From: Argyresthia goedartella
Lineage: Eukaryota; Arthropoda; Insecta; Lepidoptera; Argyresthiidae
Length of the DNA stretch: 64,000 nucleotides
NCBI GenBank assembly: GCA_949825045.1
Contig: OX463815.1
Location: 20,267,231 to 20,331,230, forward strand
Direction: 5' to 3'
Shown: piece after piece, positions 9,839 through 20,594 of the stretch
How positions within the stretch are numbered: the first letter of the stretch is position 1
Layout: each line of letters opens with the position of its first letter
Notes under the pieces: model-generated
What the model was told of the DNA's origin: nothing
Database searches by the model: none
What the model saw: the letters and a program-made list of their open reading frames with translations, nothing else
Program-made: the position numbers and the translations under genes

Positions 9839-11547
9839 AGTTCTTTTAATATTGATAACAGTTTTTTCTCATACTCTAAAAACCCTGTATAAAGTTCTTA
9901 ATGAAATGAGATAATAAAGGTAATCATGTAACGCGAAGTCAGGGCGGAAAGCTGAATAATTTTAAAGCTTTTAAACCAAATGCAATCGGCTAGCTAAAAA
10001 TAACGTGCCAGAACATGTGATTTCCGTGGCAGTGTGGGTGTCTACCGAACTAGTATTATTCAATTAGTGACGTCACTCGTTGTGGCATGTGACGAGGGTA
10101 TCCTGCAGGATGCCGCAAATTTTCCCGGCTTTGGAATGACATCCCTATAGTAGTGAATTAGCGTTAGCTCGACTTCATAATTCATAATTATTTTTTCACA
10201 CTAATATTTGAGCAGTTACTTTAAAAGAAAACATATGTGCAAAGACGAGCTTTTCCCTGAACAAAGGTATCTTTCAGCAAACCAAGCCATTGTCGGCTTC
10301 TTATAACTAGTGTATGTTTAGTTGTACAGCTTTGTTGTATTGCAGTGTCGAGTCTTGTATCAAAGACCGTAACATTGACACAGCAGAACTCAAACGCCTT
10401 GAGGCATCTCGTATTCTACTTATAAAATTACATAAACACCCACATCCGAATAGTGTGCTGCAGTAAGTACTAAAATATACTTCAACTATCGTGCTTGATC
10501 GCAAACTAGACATATCTATCACCTAACCTCAGGTGCGCCAGAAGTTTTTTAAGAAGTAATGAGGTAGCGTGTCTTACAAAATACGTTAGGGAAATAAAGG
10601 TTCCGTAGAAAGTTACGTTGGAGTCTAACATATATATTTTTTTATTTAGCCTACAATATACATGTTTTAATTTTAAAATGAATGCTGACATGAATATTTT
10701 AGTAAAATTGATAGATCAATTTAAAAAATACAAAAATCATCATAACTCATGAAGGCTTGAACGCTGAAAAGATACAAAAGATAAGTTCTTCATACTAGTT
10801 CCCAAAACGTTTGGAGTATGAAAAATAAAGATTCTCCGATCACATCGGTTTCAAAGTAAAAGTCTAAGAACCCTCTCAAAGAACACATATTTTTGCACCC
10901 TAGTCCTAACTCTTTATTAATCTGTTCCCTAGGCTAGAATAACTTTGAAGGTAAATTAATTTACGGTTCTACCCTCCCATGTCTGTTGGTAAAGGTGCCA
11001 ATCTGCTGTCACTATGTTTACGTTACATCGGGGATAGGGTGGCGCGATTCCATTAGAGAACTATGTTTCTGGCGTCCTATCTGTCTTCACCCAATTTGTC
11101 TCCATTCTGTCCCTTTTGTGTTTTAAGCGGAGTCCCCGCTCCAGCGAGTGTGGCAGGAAATATTACGATTATTTTCTCTATTTTGTGACCCATCCGACAG
11201 ACTGAATCTCGTTTCGGTGTTGCCGTTGCGGTAGCTATGTAGAATGTTATGATTTACAATGACAGGTGGCATGTTAATAGAACAAACTAGGTTGCCCAGG
11301 GAGTGGAGTGACGATCACGTGACCTGTAACTCATATTTTGTTTCCCTGACAGTGTAACATTGAATTTTCATAAATGTAATTTACTGGTTGACCTGACCGA
11401 GCTTTGCTCGTTATGTGCAAAATATAGGTAAAAAAACTACAAGTAATGTTGAAAATCGAACCCACGACCTAAAAGATGGCAAACAGACACTTTCACCCCT
11501 AAGATATCAGTTTTCTAACAACTAACACGTTATGTCTATTCCCACAG
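9839..11547. other. Upstream region of the host receptor-like gene, no gene seen
   Basis: Non-coding, AT-rich sequence with no recognised repeat family. Around 10800-10860 there is a weak resemblance to the fold-back repeat at 27653-27825, too degenerate to call. It ends in a good splice acceptor (CTATTCCCACAG) at 11547, so it probably includes a 5' intron and possibly a promoter of the gene that follows. Confidence 0.4.
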
Positions 11548-11692
11548 TCGCGGGCAGCCAATGTAGCCGCCCGCCCGCTGCCTGCATGCGCGGCGAGCTC
11601 GCATGGCGCGGCGCGTGCGCCCGCGGCGGTGAGGGTGGCGCGGGGCGCGATGCTGCCTACCTTGTTGCTGCTGCTGGCCACCGCCGCAGCAG
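11548..11692 (+). CDS. Receptor-like gene, exon with leader peptide
   Basis: A GC-rich exon in AT-rich surroundings, bounded by an acceptor at 11547 and the donor GCAG/GTAATA at 11693. The likely start is ATG 11650, giving MLPTLLLLLATAAA, a classic hydrophobic signal peptide, with the last base starting a Gly codon (phase 1). The frame is also open upstream to the acceptor, so an earlier exon could supply the start, but a Met directly before the hydrophobic run makes 11650 more likely. Joining to the exon at 11923 preserves frame. The product should be secreted or membrane-anchored with an extracellular N-terminus. Confidence 0.6.
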
Positions 11693-11922
11693 GTAATACT
11701 TGACTATACGTACAGGGATACATACCAATCTAAACACTTACATAGCGCCTCACTGTCGGTCACATGGGCTGGCATAGGCACAGTTGTGGGACAAATAAAT
11801 TACATTACCTCGTCGGAACATGGTCAGCATCGGGATTCAAAAACGCATCAGCGCATCGCGTCGGTGACTAGTTGCTTGATTAGTATTTTAGTGGCCCTAT
11901 TAGTTTGATATTTTTCTTGTAG

Positions 11923-12127
11923 GCAAGGAGCTGCGCGTGCTTCAACCCGACGCGAAGACCTCCTTCTACATCGGCATCGCGGCGCCCGCGTCGGCCGTCG
12001 CCGCCGTGCGCGCCTTCAACCGCTCCCTCGCGGAAGTGTCGCAGACGTACCTCGCCGGGGACTATCCGCCGTACCTGCGCAACATTACGCTGCAGCCGCT
12101 GTACATCGAGCTGCCGGACGATGAAAG
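11923..12127 (+). CDS. Receptor-like gene, exon 2 (ectodomain start)
   Basis: Bounded by acceptor TTTTTCTTGTAG and donor AAAG/GTATAC. It completes the Gly codon from the preceding exon and encodes KELRVLQPDAKTSFYIGIAA, then a long Ala/Val-rich helix and LRNITLQPLYIELPDDE, ending in phase 2 (AG of an Arg codon). Two possible N-glycosylation sites (NRS, NIT) fit an extracellular domain. A leader, then a short beta-strand and helix, then a strand suggests the periplasmic-binding-protein-like amino-terminal domain of an ionotropic glutamate receptor, possibly NMDA type. That identity is inferred from fold pattern only. Confidence 0.6.
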
Positions 12128-12808
12128 GTATACTTGCTTTACGGTGTCATCAACATGAATATCAGCTTCAGCATCAGCTTCGTCGTCATCTTATCATCAT
12201 AGTCATATAGTAGAGTTTCCTACGGCGGGTCGTTACTGAGATGTAACCAAAAAAAAAAAAAAACCGGACCTGCTTTGGGCCCTTCAGGGCTCACCTCAGA
12301 GGGTTCAGGACTTTTAGTATGTTTTCGTTTAAGTCCTAACTAGTCCAAACAAATTTCCGAATTCAAACTTTCTGCTTTGGACTTTTCCATCTAAACCCCC
12401 TTGTGAGCACTCATTTCTAAGGTGTAGGTTTAAGTCGTGACATAGTTACTTACGTCAAACGCATACTATTCCTCATATAAGTTTATTTCCCGCTATTCAT
12501 TGTGAAACTGCGATGAAATACTCCCCGAAATTGGCTAAATCAATTTATGTGTTCAACTGTTTAAAATGTAAACTTTTACAGAGAAACAAAGAGAACGTTA
12601 GCGTTTATGCATCCCACACAAATTATTTTTGTATGCAGCCAGGCAGCCTCTGTCTAGTTTAAGTCAAATGCACACCAAACGAGCTTCATTTAATTAACAC
12701 TCACGATGAATACCAAAGGTTTTAACTATGTACGCAAAACGTGATTGTGACGTGTAGGTTCGTACATTTAGCATACTTAGCTTGACAATATCACTGCTTT
12801 GAATTATG
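12128..12808 (+). other. Start of the 36.6 kb intron, no gene seen
   Basis: Intronic sequence after the donor at 12128. It has a 16-base A run near 12247-12262 and otherwise no recognisable element. Confidence 0.5.
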
Positions 12809-12858
12809 GAGTAATGAAGTGGAATGAGATTTCAAAATCTCATTTCACTTCATTGCTC
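12809..12858. repeat. Short fold-back palindrome
   Basis: Two 24-base arms (12809-12832 and 12835-12858) are reverse complements apart from two mismatches, with a 2-base spacer. The left arm begins GAGTAATGAAGTGGAATGAG. Could be a relic of a fold-back MITE. Confidence 0.85.
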
Positions 12859-13500
12859 ATCTGTTATGTTTCGTAATACCAATATCATCACAAGGTATAA
12901 AACAGAAAGCGTTAGTCAAATTTTGAAGAAGAAAAATATGAAGTGTATGTATATGAATATCGTTACATCCTACAGGAAGGTATAGCTATAATTAAACAAT
13001 AAATGACAATCCCGATCATCATCAACTTCCCAAAGATGAGTTAAAGCCATAATCCAGTAACAAAGTTCCAGTAACTCTCACCACAGTACTTAGCAAACTT
13101 ATAAAACAGTCGCTAGTTTGTCATCTACGGATATTTTTATTCGAGTTCATCTAAAGACTAAATAACAAGCCTTTTGTTAGCCAGAAGCTTCCCCTCTGTT
13201 TATCATCGGCAATAACTTAGTTCTGCCCCTCCTATCCGGTCAATGTTTCCTTTGTCCCTGGATGAGGCTGCGAATCTTCCCGAAAAATACCATCAAGCGT
13301 ATTCAATTCAGCTAGCCGCAGAGTGTTCTTTAATATGAAATCCTTAGAGCGAATTCGGATCCTTTGTTGTATTGACTGCTCAGTTCAACAGGGTTCAAGG
13401 GTCAACAGGTCAACATTAGCTGTGTTTGATACATTACTTTGTGCAAAAGACTCCTTTTATATTATCAATAAGAACTTTAGAATCCCCACCGAGGGGATTT
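12859..13500 (+). other. Intron sequence, no gene seen
   Basis: No ORF, repeat family or structured repeat was recognised here. Confidence 0.4.
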
Positions 13501-13615
13501 AGGATATTTACCCGGATTATTTATTATACTTATTGGTACAAGGTCACCACCGGATTCGAACCTGCATGTTCTGCGTGAGAAGCAAGCGTGAAACCCACAG
13601 ACCCCGGAGCTCTCC
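13501..13615 (-). repeat. tRNA-derived SINE fragment (family 2)
   Basis: Reading the minus strand gives GGGTTTCACGCTTGCTTCTC, then a B-box-like GGTTCGAATCC (bases 13552-13562 on the plus strand), then GTACCAATAAG. The same order occurs on the plus strand at 32405-32480, so the two are copies of one family. The tRNA-like head lacks the pairing expected of a functional tRNA. Confidence 0.65.
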
Positions 13616-14770
13616 ATAGCAATTAACTCTAATAAATATACGTATGTGTATAGTGAAGTAAATGACCTATAGTAACACTATACCTGTGCATACCCTTACA
13701 AAAATACGATGCACATATATCGGTATTGGATTTCTGTTAGGGCAGGCTTATAACTATTTAATGGTGTTGGCAACTATCAAAATCGTTGGCTCCTCTAATA
13801 TCAATATCACGCTTCTATAACACTATAACGGTGTGATCAATTTCCAGGTAACTGCTGGTTATTGTGAAATATGCTGCCAAAATATAATTTAAAGTTATAT
13901 AGTAGTTTCATTACATCACACACAAGTACAATGACATTTATTGTGATAAATGAATTCTTACAAACAATTATCACAGAATAAATCCCAGACATTAGTCGAT
14001 CGTTGAAAGCGGCAACCGGATGGAGGAACCAAAAATGCACGTGGCGCTACCTATGACTAGCTTTCAGCGGGCAACCCCGTTTTGCATTATATAATTTTCG
14101 CACCAACTGCTCGAAAATAACACTTTATATATCATAACTTTACCTAAAACTAGTCTTTATAGCTCCAGGCTTTAGCGGTCACATAATGTTTTACTGAATT
14201 TTATTATATCAAAACCCAGTTCACTCCAGGGTTCAAAGTGGTTTTCACTTCACATAGTTGTTATTGCTATGGCATTAAAATCTTATTTCGTGAAATACTC
14301 ACGGCGCTCACAGCGGAGCTCCTCGGGGGCGGGAGTGGAGGTGGAGCGCGGTGCCGAACTTATTCGAAAATCGAGCTGGCCACGGCTAGCTGAATGGAAG
14401 ACGTCTTTAATAAAACAAAACCCGCGATTGTTGCAAGACGCTGCAACTGGAATAATGTATCAAACATACATTTTCACATTAATTTGCTATGATAAAATGC
14501 TGTTTTTAGTAGCCTTTCGTTTTATATTTTCTTGAATGAGGTGCGAAAAGTAGAGTATACACCTCGGGGATAAAGCTGTTTTGTCTTGGGCACGCTTGAA
14601 TCCCTCACTGGACTCAGGAATCAGCCTTAATTCCCTCGCTTCGCTCGGGAATCAACTCATGACACCCTCACTTCGCTCGGGAGTTGAATCTGGAGTCCTT
14701 CGATACGTTACAATTCAATAACGCGCCCGTGTTATAAAACAGTGCTTTATTCCCTTTGTGTATAATCTGA
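13616..14770 (+). other. Intron sequence, no gene seen
   Basis: Mostly AT-rich unique-looking sequence. Around 14630-14700 two similar phrases (CTCGCTTCGCTCGGGA, CTCACTTCGCTCGGGA) form a loose local direct repeat. Confidence 0.4.
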
Positions 14771-14965
14771 CGACCTCTGTGGCGTTGCGGTTGTGACTCT
14801 ACCTACCATGCGAGAGGTCCGGGTTCGATCCCCGGCCGGGCATAAAGAAAAAAAAACCAGGTCTTGGATGTTTATAGGTGTGTGACGACTTTGTTTCTGG
14901 TTTCCACGACAAAGGGTATCCTAGTGTGGGGCCAGAAGCAATGTTAGTGCCTGTAAGTGAATGTT
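14771..14965 (+). repeat. tRNA-derived SINE, copy A
   Basis: The head contains an A-box-like TGGCGTTGCGG (14780-14790) and a B box GGTTCGATCCC (14822-14832), the internal RNA polymerase III promoter. An A-rich linker follows, then a body reading TTTCCACGACAAAGGGTATC. The second copy at 32811-32995 has the same head, linker and body, which defines the family. The cloverleaf is degenerate, so it is not a tRNA gene. Confidence 0.85.
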
Positions 14966-16889
14966 TATGTTTAATCTACTGTTATCATATTATTAATTTG
15001 ACCACACAATATTCATGCTACAATTGTTGGCTTCATGACGAGTTACATATAATGTCGTAATTTGCTAACAAACATACACCTATGAATATCTAGTGGTGTT
15101 CAGATGACCATGCTAATTCAAGAGGACGGTTCGCGTCAAGAGCAATCAAATATAATCATGTGATTATAGATTAATTACATATAATATTATAACTTTCTTC
15201 AAACCAGCATTGTATCAAACTTTATACTTGAATTGCGACTCTTTGGCTAAACCACTGCCAGCGTTTGTACCGTTTAGGACCACGAAATATTGGTTTATGG
15301 CGCACAGTATTTCAGAGCAAAGCGAAAAGCGCACAAGTATTAGACCCCGATATTGCTTCACGGTCGACTTCACGGAAGATCTGATCCTCAATCCCTTGTG
15401 AAATCTATCCCCGTTCAAACAAAACGTGTTTTACTCTTCATATTCTTCTTATATTGGCTTGGTGTGAAAGTGGATTGTTATCTATATCTGGCTGTACGTT
15501 AAGGTGTCCCGGAATGTACTTTTTTTTATTTCCAAGAGGTCCTTAAGACCGCTCAAAAATTTCGCAATTGCTCGTAGATTAAAATAACTGTAAAACTAAT
15601 AAGTTTTTGATTAAGGGCGCTCGGACTGTGGAATGGGATACTACAACCTGTTTAAGTGATATTGCCACATTTAAATTTCAAAGGACATTTGATGACGTAA
15701 GGTATGGCAAATAATTTCAGCTAAATGGCTGCCGCGATTTCGCTTTAAGTGGCAGTGGCGTGCATAGAACTTTTTCTGGAAAATCAATCAGAAAGTCAAA
15801 TCTAGCAATAAAAAAGTTATAAAAAATAACTTTGATAAACATAAGTTGATAAAAAAATATTCTTAGTGCCTACCCTGGCGTCATACTTTTTTTTCAAAGT
15901 GGTATTTATTATATTTTTGGAATTATTTTAATTGTTAGACTTGACCGTTTGATTGCTTTTCCAGAATAAAAAATGCATGCCACTGGTTATTGGTGTATCC
16001 TAGTCGACAAATTTTGGACGAAGTTACGTTGTTCTTCAGAACAGCAATTTGTCTTTGGTTTGTCTGAATAAACACGAAGTTTCACGTAGCCTCACAGAAA
16101 GTAGTCGAGCGGTATTAAGTCACACGCTCTCAGTGGACAAGTTGATGTCGTCATCACGCGAAATGACGAAGCCAAGCCAAGCCAAGCCAAGCCAAAGTAG
16201 AGCCTCAAGGTGACGGTGAAAGATATACATCTAGTAGCTTTGAATACAAGCGTAACTTAGGTAGTTTTTTGGTCCGAAATATTACGTATTTTTCCCATCA
16301 CTATCCTACTATCCCATCCCTTCCGCGCATGGCTGTCATCATTAGGAAACGCGAACGCGGCGGGCCAATATCTCCCCGAATTTTGATGTAACTACGGTCG
16401 AAGGCCCGCTACTATCAGCCTCCCGTGGGACTAACAAACTGTGCAAGTGTCTCGTGATCAATCAGCGAGCTTTAGCATCCGCCTTCTGCGGCCGCTAGTC
16501 TCCATCTTCAGCAACTCAACTACCGGTGGAGCGCCGAGAGATCAAGTAAGCCGTGCTTCCCCGTTCACACCATTTGGTCCTTCTACCCAAATATAATATA
16601 TATATTTATCTCAGTGTATCATCTCACAATTTGTATCCACTTCGCAACCTTAAAACTTTACCTACTATCGATATTTTTCTTTCTGCCATCTTTGGGTATC
16701 ATCGTAGCAATTAACTAAATCCAAATACATCTCAGCATATTTCAGTGAATCGCCATTTGCCAAGGGTTTCTTCTTTCATTTCAATACTTTGATAAAAAAA
16801 AACAATTGTAGGTACCTACATATTAGTAAAATTCAAGGTATGGATCTAGTATTGTTTCGCAGAATAATGGGGGGAGAGGGGCTGGACAG
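14966..16889 (+). other. Intron sequence, no gene seen
   Basis: Includes a short CCAAG microsatellite (about 16170-16195) and GC-richer sequence around 16370-16540 without a convincing exon. Confidence 0.4.
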
Positions 16890-17218
16890 GGAGGGGGGAG
16901 GTCCCCCCATCCCCGTGACACTACTCCCGTTGCAAGGTAATGCACCGTTCTTTAGAAAATTAACTTTTTGTAACCTCATTTTTGAGGTTATGTTTAGATA
17001 ATTTTGTTACGAAAGTGACCAACTTCGCATTATTATTTCGAAATCGCCTTGGGGGGGGGGGGGGGGTCCCCCATCCCCCTGACTCTACTCCCATTACAAG
17101 GTAATGAACCGTTGTTGAGAATATTAACTTTTTATAACCTCATTTTTGAGGTTACATATGTTTACATAACTTCGCTACGAAAGTATTCCTATTTCGCATT
17201 ATTATTTCGAAATCGCCT
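16890..17218 (+). repeat. Two-copy tandem repeat of about 165 bases with G-runs
   Basis: Each unit starts with a G-run followed by TCCCCCATCCCC, then ACTCCCxTTxCAAGGTAATG, a small hairpin (TAACCTCATTTTTGAGGTTA) and ends CGCATTATTATTTCGAAATCGCCT. Units run about 16890-17050 and 17051-17218. The second begins with an 18-base G homopolymer. Confidence 0.8.
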
Positions 17219-18373
17219 CAGCTCCGGCTACTTACGCCCATAAAAAGGCAAGTATTTGAAGGCACATCAAAAATACTGATTTTCACAGCTACAAAATGAT
17301 CAGCAAAAACACTTTTTTTTTTTTAAGTATATGTTCTTACATATTCAACCTAATTCGAAGGATAAAGTGGGCTTCGATTCGCTCATCCCCTTTGCTATAA
17401 AAATCAGTATATTTGCTGTGCAAATCAGTATTATAAATGTGCAGTTTAGTTTAATAATATTAGAACATTCAAGAAACTCGAGAAGAAACGGAATGAATGA
17501 CGAAAATTCTCGTTTTTTTTGCATGACATTTTGAACCATAGACTGTTTTACAACACCATTTTATTACACAATTGCCCATTTGTTATTTCATTATCGCTTT
17601 TTATCTGATTTGAAGTTAGAAACTATTTTTATTAAAACTCGATAAATATGCATTACATTGTAATAAGAGTGGTAGTGTTATAATCAGGAAGCCAGCCCCA
17701 ACCAGATTTCACCCCTTTTACCCCCTTCTCCTGCGAAACGATTCTAGACACAAGCCAAATTCAAGATTCAAGCCATTCATTTATTTTCTCCGTCAAATAC
17801 AAATCAAGTTGTTTCAGTTCACAATGTTGGTAATAGTGCAATAGTCTATAAAAGATTTCCGTTTCCGATTAATCCATCGATCGATCGATTTGCCGGTTTT
17901 TTTGGTATAACATTTACTGTTGCTTCATTCATTCAATCGTTGTTCTTTTTTATGTTGACATCGTTAGAAAGTTTCGTTTTGATCAGTGAAAAACGTTTAA
18001 CTTCAAAACAAATCAAACAAACTAATTTTGTAACGGCATTAAAGGCTAAGGTCGAGCCACCGCTATCAGTAGCTATGATCGTCTATTCTACCTACCCCAA
18101 AAAGAGATGTCCCGATTCAGCTGTAAAAATTGTAAGTTAAGAATGATAAGTCTGAATTTCTTGTTCGTTGAGAAGTTCGTTAGGCGTACAATAGTCGAAC
18201 GGAAGATTGGTTCAGGAAGTTACGGTTTCAAGTTAGACATAGAAAGCATATATGCCCGCAAACCGGTATTTCGCATCAGTTAGCGGTGTATTGCGCCAGA
18301 TCGATCGTTTTTGTATTTTGTGTGATGGTACCATTTATTTTTTTGTATATATGGGCGCTTGGAACTTCTTTTA
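17219..18373 (+). other. Intron sequence, no gene seen
   Basis: AT-rich, with a short ATCG repeat near 17876. No ORF with recognisable content. Confidence 0.4.
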
Positions 18374-18439
18374 GTGGTCGACCACAATTTATAATATTTG
18401 TTTGGGATATCGTATAGATATCCGTCGTAGTTTTACGAC
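18374..18439. repeat. Cluster of three short palindromes
   Basis: GTGGTCGACCAC (18374-18385), GGATATC/GATATCC (18405-18423) and GTCGTA/TACGAC (18424-18439) lie almost head to tail. They may sit in or just before the leader of the retrotransposon whose ORF1 starts at 18999-19038. Confidence 0.6.
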
Positions 18440-18998
18440 GTGAGTACTCAATGATATTTCATGTGCTCGCTAGTAGCGGCTTGTGGTGGTTCCAATTATA
18501 TAATTAGTTCACGGCAATAACGATCCGAAAAGACCGGTTTACACAATTGCGATTTGAATTCCCGAAATGGGTTTGAGCTAGCGGTTACCTCAAAAGGTCC
18601 GTAACGTTTTGAAACCTTCAACAGAGGGTAACACTGGCTGTCAAACGGCAAACAGCTGATTTCACTACGTCCCTAGAAAAATTTATATTTTAATATGATT
18701 TAGTGTAATTCTGAGCCCAATTTAGTGTTATTTTAGGATTATAGTGTAATGTTAAGTATTTCTATTGTTTGCAGTGTGTTTTAGTGACGTTTACTAGTGT
18801 CTCGAAACATGTTAAATTTGTGACCGTTGCAGGTTATAAATTTAAAAGTATTTGTTATTTCCGTACACTTTCAGCGCTTTTTGTTACCTTATTGTTAAAT
18901 TATTATATTTAACAACGTTTAAAATATATTTCATAGCAATTAGTGATGTGCAAACGCTGAAAAACGTTACTATTCCACGTAAGTAATTTCGCATTGTT

Positions 18999-20594
18999 TT
19001 GGTGTGCAATTCCTTGATTCTTATCTCAACTGTAACCATGATGACCCGCAGAGCTGCTGCTGTCGCCTCCCGACAGCAGGAAAATGACAAGCTCAAAGTT
19101 ACCTTACTAGAATTAAAAAAATCAAAGGAAATGGTCACCGAATTACTCTGTGAAAGGGAGGAAAATGAGAAAGAGCTATTATCAGTACTTGAAAGTAGAG
19201 ATAAGCTAAAGAAACAATTATGTGTATTAGAACAAGAATGTAGTGATGTAATTGTTGAGCGGGACAAGCTGCAGGTCACCGTAGATAGCTTCACTGTATG
19301 TAGTGCAGAGTACGAGCAAGCCCTGAAATCGATTGATTCCCTGGAGAAAGCATTGTTTGATGCCCATGAACAAATATATGCACTCCAGGAGGAGAAGGAA
19401 AACACCGCAGCGTTGCAGACCCAGAGCCTCTACAGTGAAGTCGTAGGGATCAGCCCGCAGCTGGTTACTGTTGCAACTGGAAGCCTTGATGATGTCATTG
19501 ATTTAACTAATGACACATTGCCCACATCAAGGTTATTAAGTTGCAGCAATAACAAACTAGGTAAAATAAATAGGTATATACGGAAAACTCAGAAATTAAT
19601 AAAACATAATAAATTGTGTACTAAAAACTTAAAAGTAAGCAAGAAAAATGTAAACTTATTACATGATTTGAATATGTGTGTATTAGAATTAGAAAGTACT
19701 AAGTTGATGTATGAAACTGACACACAAAACTTACATTTGAAAATCCAAAGCTTGGAGGATTCATTGAGATCACTAAACAGTGCATATTTGAACTCTGAGA
19801 AAGTTATAAATGAATACTCATTGGCTATGGATGATCTAATTCAAGAAATGAACCATAATTGTGAGCGGTTTGAGTCGCTGACCAACAACCATACTTGTCG
19901 CTGTGAGCAGAAAGGTGGTTGTTTGACAGCGGGCAACTCTCCGGGCTTGTGTGACAGTTTACCAACACAAGGTGTTACTGATAATAGTTCTGCCAAGTCT
20001 GATATGACCACAACACCTGATATTATAATGTACTGTGATGAGATTGGAAGTGGCATGGGCTCAGCACTCCACTCATACTCTAAGGGACATAGTGTTATTA
20101 GTAATTGCTCACCTTTTAGCTCTGTAGATAATATTATAAATCAAATTTTGAATGACAGCACTATCACAGCCAGTGCCACACTGATAATTTTCATGGGCAA
20201 TAGGGGAGATGTGAACAAAAATAATTTAATAAAATTTTATGAAACATTGAATGGTCTTAGTGTGAAAAAAATTATATTGTTCACATTTCCCTACTGCAAC
20301 CAATTGACACAAAATGAAAATGTATATAGACATAATATGAATATAACTATGTACAATTTATGTACATATAATAATAAGTTTGATATTATTGACACTAACA
20401 ATTATGTTAGTAATTATTTTACTATGACTAAAGGTAAATTTTACCTTTCAAATTATTGTAAACGACAAATAGCTATGTCACTATTATATTTATATGACAT
20501 TACAGCCAAAAATTTGGCTTCTAACTCTGCTTTTACTGAGCAGCCTAATATGAATCTGGTATCAGACCAGAATAACAGGATGCATTTAAATTAG
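18999..20594 (+). CDS. Retrotransposon ORF1: coiled coil and SGNH-like domain
   Basis: The open frame starts at 18999; the ATG pair at 19038-19043 (MMTRRAAAVASRQQE) is a plausible true start. Residues about 25-150 form a long coiled coil (ENDKLKVTLLELKKS, REENEKELLSVLESRDKLKK), and a second helical region lies at about 220-290. The C-terminal third resembles the SGNH esterase-like domain of CR1 ORF1s: IIMYCDEIGSGMGSAL, TLIIFMGNRGDVN (Gly-Asn block) and IILFTFPYCNQL. The usual catalytic serine and Gly-x-Asn-Asp are not exactly kept, so activity is uncertain. The stop TAG (20592-20594) follows immediately on the heptamer T TTA AAT. Confidence 0.85.
   Translation: MVCNSLILISTVTMMTRRAAAVASRQQENDKLKVTLLELKKSKEMVTELLCEREENEKELLSVLESRDKLKKQLCVLEQECSDVIVERDKLQVTVDSFTVCSAEYEQALKSIDSLEKALFDAHEQIYALQEEKENTAALQTQSLYSEVVGISPQLVTVATGSLDDVIDLTNDTLPTSRLLSCSNNKLGKINRYIRKTQKLIKHNKLCTKNLKVSKKNVNLLHDLNMCVLELESTKLMYETDTQNLHLKIQSLEDSLRSLNSAYLNSEKVINEYSLAMDDLIQEMNHNCERFESLTNNHTCRCEQKGGCLTAGNSPGLCDSLPTQGVTDNSSAKSDMTTTPDIIMYCDEIGSGMGSALHSYSKGHSVISNCSPFSSVDNIINQILNDSTITASATLIIFMGNRGDVNKNNLIKFYETLNGLSVKKIILFTFPYCNQLTQNENVYRHNMNITMYNLCTYNNKFDIIDTNNYVSNYFTMTKGKFYLSNYCKRQIAMSLLYLYDITAKNLASNSAFTEQPNMNLVSDQNNRMHLN
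20585..20591 (+). promoter_or_regulatory. Candidate -1 ribosomal frameshift heptamer
   Basis: The sequence T TTA AAT, phased on ORF1 codons, fits the X XXY YYZ rule and sits directly before the ORF1 stop. A -1 slip enters exactly the ORF2 frame, which is open from 20576 and has no ATG until after the endonuclease glutamate. A 5-bp stem (CAGAG 20607-20611, CTCTG 20620-20624) lies 15 bases downstream, further than usual for a stimulatory structure. Confidence 0.55.

Noticed and set aside
11499..11723. Minus-strand protein opposite the leader-peptide exon
   Set aside because: The plus strand has matching splice sites, a signal peptide and phase continuity; the minus frame is a shadow of GC-rich coding sequence.
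14771..14840. tRNA gene
   Set aside because: A and B boxes are present, but acceptor and anticodon stems do not pair and the same head plus body recurs at 32811, so it is a SINE.
16141..16200. CRISPR-like or functional array from the CCAAG repeats
   Set aside because: It is a simple 5-base microsatellite in a eukaryotic intron.
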